NCBI RefSeq assembly: GCF_030499535.1
Contig: NZ_JASTLB010000001.1
Span: forward strand, 4,154,001 to 4,218,000
Length of the DNA stretch: 64,000 bases
From: Streptomyces sp. TG1A-8
GTDB taxonomy: Bacteria; Actinomycetota; Actinomycetes; Streptomycetales; Streptomycetaceae
Reading direction: 5' to 3'
The notes beneath the pieces are model-generated. The model was not told where the DNA came from, made no database searches, and was given only the letters and a program-made list of their open reading frames with translations. A program made the position numbers and the translations under genes. Numbering within the stretch: the stretch's first letter is position 1; each line of letters begins with the position of its first letter. Below, piece after piece: positions 58,721-64,000 of the stretch.

Positions 58721-59383
58721 TCCCGGTTTTCCCTTCGCACGGCGGTGTGCCCGAAGAGGGCACCTTTCAGCGTGCCCGGACCAGCTCTGGCGACACCTCC
58801 AGCGGCAGGCCGGCGCGGACCGGTGCCCTGGACCGGAACGACCGGGACGGCCGAAACCCGATGGTCGGGAAGCCCGGTCCCGAGGAGTGCCCCGACTCGC
58901 GCACGTGCACGCGTCGGCCGGGGAACCCCGTCGAAGCGGCCGATCCGACGGCTGGTTCGGAGCGGCGCGCACAGCGGATGGGCCCGGCACGGACGCGGAT
59001 CAAGCGCTGGGCGGAGGTGGGGCCGATCTCGGCCACACCTGGCCCCTACACCGCCTTGTGTACTCTGAAATCAGGATGCTCCGGCCCATGGCCGCTCTTC
59101 CCGGACCTTCCGGAGAAGTACCGGTGTCCGCGCCAAGATCGTGACATGCGCTGAATCCAAGTGCTGCGCCAGCACCGCACGGAACCGATCCGTTGGACAC
59201 GTCGCCACGGTGGCGTGACAGATGCAATCCCCCTACCGTCCCGACCCGATTCGGTGTACGACGCGCCGTTGTGACGTCGTCCGCCCGCGGGCTGGTGCCG
59301 GGAAACGAGACATCATGCCGACCACTCGTCGTCCTTCGACGACGGTCCGTCCTCCGCTCCATTCGCGAACGACGGGACCGACG
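58721..59383. other. 663-base intergenic region, no gene supported
   Basis: Both strands show only GC-rich shadow frames with no start or family features. It must contain the divergent promoters of the PRC-barrel gene and of the desaturase gene. I could not identify boxes with confidence. Confidence 0.5.
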
Positions 59384-60448
59384 ATGACCACGGACACGAC
59401 GCAACGCGCCAGCGACACCGTCGCACCGACCCGGGAACGCCGCGCCGGCAGTGACTTCTCGCGGCTGTCCACGCAGATCAAGGACGCCGGACTGATGCGG
59501 CGCCGTCCCTTCTACTACGGCGTGCGCATGGCGCTGGTGACCGCGGCCTACACGGTGGGCTGGCTGGCCTTCGTGACGATCGGCGACAGTTGGTGGACGC
59601 TGCTGGCCGCCGTGTTCCTCGCTGCGGTCTTCGGGCAGGTCGCGCTCGTCGCGCACGACGTCGGTCACCGTCAGGTGTTCCGGCGCGGCCGCTCGAGCGC
59701 GCTGATCGGGCGGCTCGCCGCCAACATGGGGATCGGCATGGGGTACGGCTGGTGGCAGGACAAGCACTCCCGCCACCACGCGAACCCCAACCACGAAGAG
59801 CTCGACCCCGACGTGGCCCCCGACATCCTGGTCTGGAGTCAGGCCCAGGCCCGCAGGGCCACCGGTCTGCCCCGTCTGCTGGGCAGGGTGCAGGCGTACC
59901 TGTTCTTCCCGCTGCTGACGCTGGAGGGCTTCAACCTGCACGTCGCGGGGGTGCGGGCGCTGGCGGACCGTTCCCTCAAGCAGCGCCGGATCGAAGGGAC
60001 GCTTCTCGTCGCCCACTTCGTCCTGTACCTCGGCGCGCTGTTCCTCGTGGTGTCTCCGGGGAAGGCCGTGGTGTTCCTCCTCGTGCACCAGTGTCTGTTC
60101 GGGGTCTACCTGGGAGCCATCTTCGCCCCGAACCACAAGGGCATGCCGACCCTCACCGGCGGCGACCGGCCCGACTTCCTGCGTCGCCAGGTCCTCACTT
60201 CCCGCAACGTGCGCGGAAACTGGTTCACGGACGTGGTGCTGGGCGGACTGAACTACCAGATCGAGCACCATTTGTTCCCGAGCATGCCCTCGCCGAATCT
60301 GCGCAGGGCACAGCTCCTCGTGCACCGTTACTGCGACGAACTGGGCGTTGCCTACCTCCAGACCTCACTCATCGCCTCCTACGGACAGGCGCTCAGAAGC
60401 CTGCACCGGGCAAGCAGCCCCCTGCGGCAGCAGTCACGGCTCGTCTGA
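59384..60448 (+). CDS. membrane fatty-acid (acyl-CoA/acyl-lipid) desaturase
   Basis: 354 residues. Three histidine boxes are in order: VAHDVGHRQVF, DKHSRHHANPNHE and NYQIEHHLFPSMPSP. They bind a di-iron centre. Membrane spans pair up around them (MALVTAAYTVGWLAFV, LLVAHFVLYLGALFLV). QIEHHLFP places it in the delta-6/acyl-lipid-like branch, though without the fused cytochrome b5 domain. ATG 59384 (MTTDTTQRASD); upstream frame sequence is not coding-like. It introduces double bonds into membrane lipids, perhaps for cold or stress. Confidence 0.92.
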   Translation: MTTDTTQRASDTVAPTRERRAGSDFSRLSTQIKDAGLMRRRPFYYGVRMALVTAAYTVGWLAFVTIGDSWWTLLAAVFLAAVFGQVALVAHDVGHRQVFRRGRSSALIGRLAANMGIGMGYGWWQDKHSRHHANPNHEELDPDVAPDILVWSQAQARRATGLPRLLGRVQAYLFFPLLTLEGFNLHVAGVRALADRSLKQRRIEGTLLVAHFVLYLGALFLVVSPGKAVVFLLVHQCLFGVYLGAIFAPNHKGMPTLTGGDRPDFLRRQVLTSRNVRGNWFTDVVLGGLNYQIEHHLFPSMPSPNLRRAQLLVHRYCDELGVAYLQTSLIASYGQALRSLHRASSPLRQQSRLV

Positions 60449-60449
60449 C

Positions 60450-60666
60450 GCCGGCATCCCACCCGATCCGGTCCAGCCGCCGACGGACACGGCCGGGACC
60501 GGCGTGTCCGGCCTCCTCGGTCGGCGTCCAGCCGTTCTTCCACTCCAGCGGAGCGATCATTCCCCGCATGCAGGCCAGTGCCGACCGATGCGGCTCCTCC
60601 CGGTTGAACCGGTGCGCGAACCGCTCGGGGAGCGCGTCCAGCTCCCCGGTCCGCAACCTGACATCA
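60450..60666 (-). pseudogene. IS701-type transposase fragment
   Basis: About 72 codons: DVRLRTGELDALPERFAHRF, NREEPHRSALACMRGMIAPL, EWKNGWTPTEEAGHAGPGRV and LDRIGWDAG. It is the N-terminal segment of another Streptomyces IS701-type transposase (ELDALxARFxxRFxRxEPR then KNGWTLAEEAG). No start, no DDE part and no stop in register. The surrounding 60449-60821 gap is otherwise empty. Confidence 0.7.
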
Positions 60667-60821
60667 GCAGGTCCCCGCCCATGACCACGCCAACGGCCGA
60701 ACCGGCCGACAGTCACGGCAGACACCGTTGCAGAACCGGGAACGACGCCGGGATGACGTGGGCCGCCCGCGGTCGCACCCTGGAAGCAGTGGCACATCGG
60801 CGAGGTCCGGAGGTGGTCCCG

Positions 60822-61097
60822 ATGACGCACACCGCTGTGGGATGGCACGTCGAGCTGGAGTTCGAGGAGGACGGTCAGCACACGCGGGCCGCCGCCCTGG
60901 TCCGCCTGGCCGACGGAACCGAGGTGCGGGCGCGCGGCCAGGCCAGCCGGCACCGCGTCGACGCCGACCAGCCCCGGGTCGGCGAGGAGATCGCCGGTGC
61001 CCGCGCCCTCAACGAACTGGCCATGCGGCTGCTGACCAAGGCGCACGACGAGATCGACGCGGACTCCGGGCGGACCTCGCACCCGATCAACGTGTGA
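60822..61097 (+). CDS. DUF1876 (dsRBD-like) protein
   Basis: 91 residues. VGWHVELEFEEDGQHTRAAA, DGTEVRARGQASRHRVDADQ and IAGARALNELAMRLLTKAHDEID follow the DUF1876 pattern, a double-stranded-RNA-binding-like fold. ATG 60822 with GGAGGTGG six bases upstream. The last 11 bases overlap the convergent hydrolase gene. Such genes are often stress-induced in Streptomyces. Confidence 0.88.
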   Translation: MTHTAVGWHVELEFEEDGQHTRAAALVRLADGTEVRARGQASRHRVDADQPRVGEEIAGARALNELAMRLLTKAHDEIDADSGRTSHPINV

Positions 61098-62271
61098 GGC
61101 CGCCGGCCCGCCGGCCGAGCGCCGTGCGCAGGGCCCGGACCAGCGCCTGGGCCCTGGGGTCCGCCGTCACGCTCTTCCGGAAGCCGTTGGTGACGTAGCC
61201 GAACGCGATGCCCGCCTCCGGGTCGGCGAACCCGAGGGGGCCGCCGCGGCCCGGGTGGCCGAAGGAGGCGGGGGACAGCAGCGGGGACGCGCTGCCGTGC
61301 AGCATGTAGCCGGCGCCGAAGCGGGTGCCGACGATCAGGACGCGGTCCGCCCCGGCCGACTGCTCGGCGCGGGCCAGCTCCGCCGTCGCCGGGGTGAACA
61401 GGCGGGTGCCGCCGTCCACCTCGCCGATGAGCGAGGCGTAGAAGCGGGCCAGGCCGTCGGCGGTGGCGATGCCGTTGGAGGCGGGCAGCGCGGCGGCGCG
61501 GTAGGCGGGCGCGTTCTCGTCCGGGAGCGGGGTGATCGCGGCGAAGGCGCGGCGGGTGAGCGAGCCGGGGTCGGCGTAGGCCTCGGTGACCGTCTTCTTG
61601 GGCCGGATCCGCAGCCCGCCGGTCGGCTGCGGCGCCTCGACCGGCCCCATGCGGCCGACGCGGTCCTGCGCCGCCTCGGGCAGGCCCAGCCACAGGTCGG
61701 CGCCGACGGGCCCGGCGACCTCCCGGGCGATCCACTCGCCGACGCCCAGCCCGGTGATCCGCCGGACCAGTTCGCCGGTGAGCCAGCTGTAGGTCTGCGC
61801 GTGGTAGCCGTGGTCCGTGCCCGGCTCCCACACCGGTGCCTGCGCGGCGACGGCCGCCGCCCCGAGGCCGGGGTCCGCGGCCTCCCCGGGGGTCAGCGGG
61901 CGGTCCAGCACCGGCACCCCGGCGCGGTGCCCGAGCAGGTGCCGCACCAGCGTGCGGTCCTTGCCCGCCGTCTTGTACTCGGGCCAGTACGTGCCCACGG
62001 GGGCGTCCAGGTCCAGTTCGCCGCGCTGGTGCAGCAGCAGGAGCGCGGCGGCGGCGACGCCCTTGGTGGCGGAGCGCACGACCTGCGCGGTGTCCGGCTC
62101 CCAGGGGGCCGTGCCGTCCACGTCCCGGGCCCCGCCCCACAGGTCCACGACCTTGTGCCCGTCGCGGTACACGGCGACGGCGGCGCCGCGCTCCCCGCCC
62201 CGCGCGAAGTTCGCGGCGAACGCCTCCCGGACCGGCTCGAAGCCCTCGGCCACCACGCCGTTCACGTCCAC
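61087..62271 (-). CDS. serine beta-lactamase-fold hydrolase/esterase
   Basis: 394 residues, class C beta-lactamase-like (EstB/PBP4-type). The nucleophile is in VRSATKGVAAAAL (SxxK), YSWLTGELVRRITG has the YxN-like Tyr, and FGHPGRGGPLGFADPEAGIAFGYV has the HxG motif replacing KTG. The members are esterases or D-aminopeptidases rather than antibiotic-resistance enzymes. No signal peptide, so it is cytoplasmic. ATG 62271 (MDVNGVVAEGFEPV). It overlaps the DUF1876 gene by 11 bases. Confidence 0.92.
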   Translation of the reverse strand: MDVNGVVAEGFEPVREAFAANFARGGERGAAVAVYRDGHKVVDLWGGARDVDGTAPWEPDTAQVVRSATKGVAAAALLLLHQRGELDLDAPVGTYWPEYKTAGKDRTLVRHLLGHRAGVPVLDRPLTPGEAADPGLGAAAVAAQAPVWEPGTDHGYHAQTYSWLTGELVRRITGLGVGEWIAREVAGPVGADLWLGLPEAAQDRVGRMGPVEAPQPTGGLRIRPKKTVTEAYADPGSLTRRAFAAITPLPDENAPAYRAAALPASNGIATADGLARFYASLIGEVDGGTRLFTPATAELARAEQSAGADRVLIVGTRFGAGYMLHGSASPLLSPASFGHPGRGGPLGFADPEAGIAFGYVTNGFRKSVTADPRAQALVRALRTALGRRAGGLTR

Positions 62272-62381
62272 GCCCGCTCCACCCCTTCGGCCCTGCCTTC
62301 GACAGTGAGACCAACACGGACCGCAAGCCTGCGATTCCTTCGTTTCACCGGCCGGTGGGGATCGTTACGCCGCCGTTGCCG

Positions 62382-63146
62382 TCAGGTCCCGGTGGCCACC
62401 GACCTCGGGTCGAAGCCGAACGGCAGTTCCAGGCGGTGGGCCCGCATCAACGCCTCGTCGGACAGCAGCCGTCCGGTCGGGCCGTCCGCCGCGATCACGC
62501 CGTCGCTCAGGATCAGCGCGCGCGGGCACAGCTCCAGCGCGTACGGCAGGTCGTGCGTGACCATGAGGACGGTGACGTCCAGCGAGCGCAGGACGTCGGC
62601 CAGTTCGCGCCGGGAGGCCGGGTCGAGGTTGGAGGACGGCTCGTCCAGGACGAGGATCTCCGGCTCCGTCGCGAGCACCGTCGCCACCGCGACCCGGCGG
62701 CGCTGCCCGAAGGACAGGTGGTGCGGCGGCCGGTCGGCGAAGTCCTGCATGCCGACCCGCTCCAGGGCGGTGCGCACCCGCTCCTCCAGCGCGGCCCCCC
62801 TGACCCCGGCGGCGGCCGGACCGAACGCCACGTCCTCCCGCACGGTCGGCATGAACAACTGGTCGTCCGGGTCCTGGAAGACGATGCCGACCTTCTGCCG
62901 GACCGTGGCCATGTGCTTCTTGCCGACCGGCAGCCCGGCCACGGTCACCGTGCCGGTGCCGCCGCCCAGGATGCCGTTCAGGTGCAGTACGAGGGTGGTC
63001 TTGCCGGCGCCGTTCGGGCCGAGCAGCGCGACGCGTTCGCCGCGCGCGACGGAGAAGTCCACGCCGAACAGGGCCTGGTGGCCGTCGGGGTAGGCGAAGG
63101 CGAGGCCGGAGACCTCCAGGGAGGCGGGTGCAGTCACAGGGTCCAT
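62382..63146 (-). CDS. cbiO: energy-coupling (cobalt) ABC transporter ATPase
   Basis: 254 residues. It has Walker A GPNGAGKTTLVLHL, the Q-loop GIVFQDPDDQLFM, signature LSFGQRRRVAVATV, Walker B ILVLDEPSSNLDP and switch His in VTHDLP. FQDPDDQ is a hallmark of ECF/CbiO ATPases. ATG 63146 overlaps the cbiQ stop by 13 bases, so they are coupled. It powers the CbiMQ(N) cobalt uptake complex for cobalamin synthesis. A B12 riboswitch, if any, lies upstream of cbiM outside the window. Confidence 0.93.
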   Translation of the reverse strand: MDPVTAPASLEVSGLAFAYPDGHQALFGVDFSVARGERVALLGPNGAGKTTLVLHLNGILGGGTGTVTVAGLPVGKKHMATVRQKVGIVFQDPDDQLFMPTVREDVAFGPAAAGVRGAALEERVRTALERVGMQDFADRPPHHLSFGQRRRVAVATVLATEPEILVLDEPSSNLDPASRRELADVLRSLDVTVLMVTHDLPYALELCPRALILSDGVIAADGPTGRLLSDEALMRAHRLELPFGFDPRSVATGT

Positions 63147-63895
63147 CCCAGCACACAGACGGCGAGGGCGGCGCAGGGCAGGGCGAGGGCGGAGGACCAC
63201 TGCGCCCGGGACGCGGTCACCTCGTCGATCACCGGCATCGAACCGGCGTACCCCCGGCTCACCATGGCCAGGTGCACCCGCTCCCCGCGTTCGTAGGAGC
63301 GGATGAACAGCGCGCCGGCGGACTTGGCGAGCACCCCCCAGTGCCGCACGCCCCGCGCCTCGAAGCCGCGCGACTCACGGGCGATGCGCATCCGGCGCAT
63401 CTCGTCGGTGATGACGTCGCCGTAGCGGATCATGAAGGAGGCGATCTGCACGAGCAGCGGCGGCAGTTTCAGCCGTTGCAGTCCGAGCAGCAGTTCGCGC
63501 AGCTCGGTGGTGGCGGCCAGCAGCACCGACGCGGCGACGCCGAGGGTGCCCTTGGCGAGCACGTTCCAGGCGCCCCACAGTCCGCCGGCGCTCAGCGACA
63601 GCCCGAGCACGTGCACCCGCTCGCCCTCGGCGACGAACGGCATCAGCACCGCGAACGCCACGAACGGCACCTCGATCAGCAGCCGTTTGAGCAGGAAGCC
63701 GGCCGGCACGCGCGCGCGGCGCGCGACGTGGGCGAGCAGCACGGCGTACACCGCGAACGCCCACACCGCCCCGCGCGGGGTGGACACCACCACCACCACG
63801 AAGGCGAAGGCGGCGGCCAGCTTGGTGTGCGGCGGCAGGGCGTGCACGGGCGAATGCCCGTGCCGGTAGAGCCGGTGCGCGTGTCCCGCTCCCAC
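63134..63895 (-). CDS. cbiQ: cobalt transporter permease
   Basis: 253 residues with six or so membrane spans (KLAAAFAFVVVVVSTPRGAV, FLLKRLLIEVPFVAFAVLMP). MRRMRIARESRGFEARGVRH is the CbiQ cytoplasmic loop that couples to the ATPase (ARESRGF motif). GTG 63895 lies one base after the stop of the upstream gene (TGACGTG), so it is coupled to cbiM. It forms the transmembrane T component. Confidence 0.92.
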   Translation of the reverse strand: MGAGHAHRLYRHGHSPVHALPPHTKLAAAFAFVVVVVSTPRGAVWAFAVYAVLLAHVARRARVPAGFLLKRLLIEVPFVAFAVLMPFVAEGERVHVLGLSLSAGGLWGAWNVLAKGTLGVAASVLLAATTELRELLLGLQRLKLPPLLVQIASFMIRYGDVITDEMRRMRIARESRGFEARGVRHWGVLAKSAGALFIRSYERGERVHLAMVSRGYAGSMPVIDEVTASRAQWSSALALPCAALAVCVLGWTL

Positions 63896-63896
63896 G

Positions 63897-64000
63897 TCAG
63901 ACCCCGGTGCCCGCGGTCGAGGCGGGCGACACGTCGGTGCCGCGGCGCCTGCGCACGGCCCAGAACACCGTGCTGCCCGCGACGACGGTGACGCCGACGC
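63897..64000 (-). CDS. C-terminal end of CbiM/CbiN-like component
   Basis: The last 34 codons of a gene whose start is outside the window: VTVVAGSTVFWAVRRRRGTD then SPASTAGTGV and TGA. One membrane span precedes a basic cytoplasmic tail. Its place directly before cbiQ indicates the substrate-specific CbiM or CbiMN component; the fragment alone cannot distinguish them. Confidence 0.65.
   Translation of the reverse strand, partial: VGVTVVAGSTVFWAVRRRRGTDVSPASTAGTGV

Overview
The window is high-GC actinobacterial chromosome, almost certainly Streptomyces. The GC-rich third codon positions, many GTG starts, 4-bp ATGA/GTGA gene overlaps, an hrdD sigma gene behind a perfect SigR-type promoter, and the order mscL - 5-formyl-THF cyclo-ligase - galU - moeA/glp - rimJ - sepX all point there. 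No plasmid, complete phage or CRISPR array is visible.

Layout. 1-6 kb: end of a DHA2-type exporter, a MarR regulator divergent from a LigB-type dioxygenase, a frameshifted acetyltransferase, hrdD, and a TetR gene with a palindromic operator. 6-10 kb: the fructose operon fruR-fruK-fruA, with a minisatellite between fruK and fruA. 10-22 kb: housekeeping and Streptomyces-specific genes (DUF6227, P1 peptidase, mscL, a SAF-domain protein over a polypurine tract, MTA phosphorylase, an FmdB zinc ribbon under a CIRCE-like operator, an MFS exporter, a CPA1 antiporter, a penicillin-acylase-family hydrolase). 22-28.4 kb: the galU-glp-moaC-mog-rimJ-sepX block, which joins molybdopterin-type proteins to a division membrane protein. 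28.5-41 kb: tRNA-Ala(CGC), acetyltransferase, exonuclease III, MerR, a Baeyer-Villiger-type monooxygenase/hydrolase/SDR operon, tricorn protease, and a TetR-MMPL unit with twin operators.

About 41.3-54.8 kb is an accessory region. It opens with a likely IS end fused to a lipoprotein gene that has lost its signal peptide. A co-oriented cluster follows: an HTH/TPR regulator with its own palindrome, a serine-recombinase-like protein without the catalytic serine, small membrane proteins, two Cys-motif proteins, a TTA-containing small gene and a JmjC/cupin protein. Then come a methyltransferase pseudogene and the two halves of one ISAs1-type transposase in opposite orientation, each keeping its terminal repeat. 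They bracket a PucR-type regulator, a thiamine-diphosphate 2-oxo-acid decarboxylase and a DUF2000 gene. The flanking D-cysteine desulfhydrase and EamA transporter genes are truncated at the IS ends. The simplest reading is IS insertion and deletion followed by inversion of about 4.5 kb.

54.8-64 kb returns to chromosome-like genes: an NAD-dependent dehydrogenase, a GAF/PP2C phosphatase, PRC-barrel and DUF1876 proteins, a fatty-acid desaturase, a serine beta-lactamase-like hydrolase and a CbiMQO-type cobalt transporter running off the end. Two IS701-type remnants and a group-II-intron-like hairpin are scattered among them.
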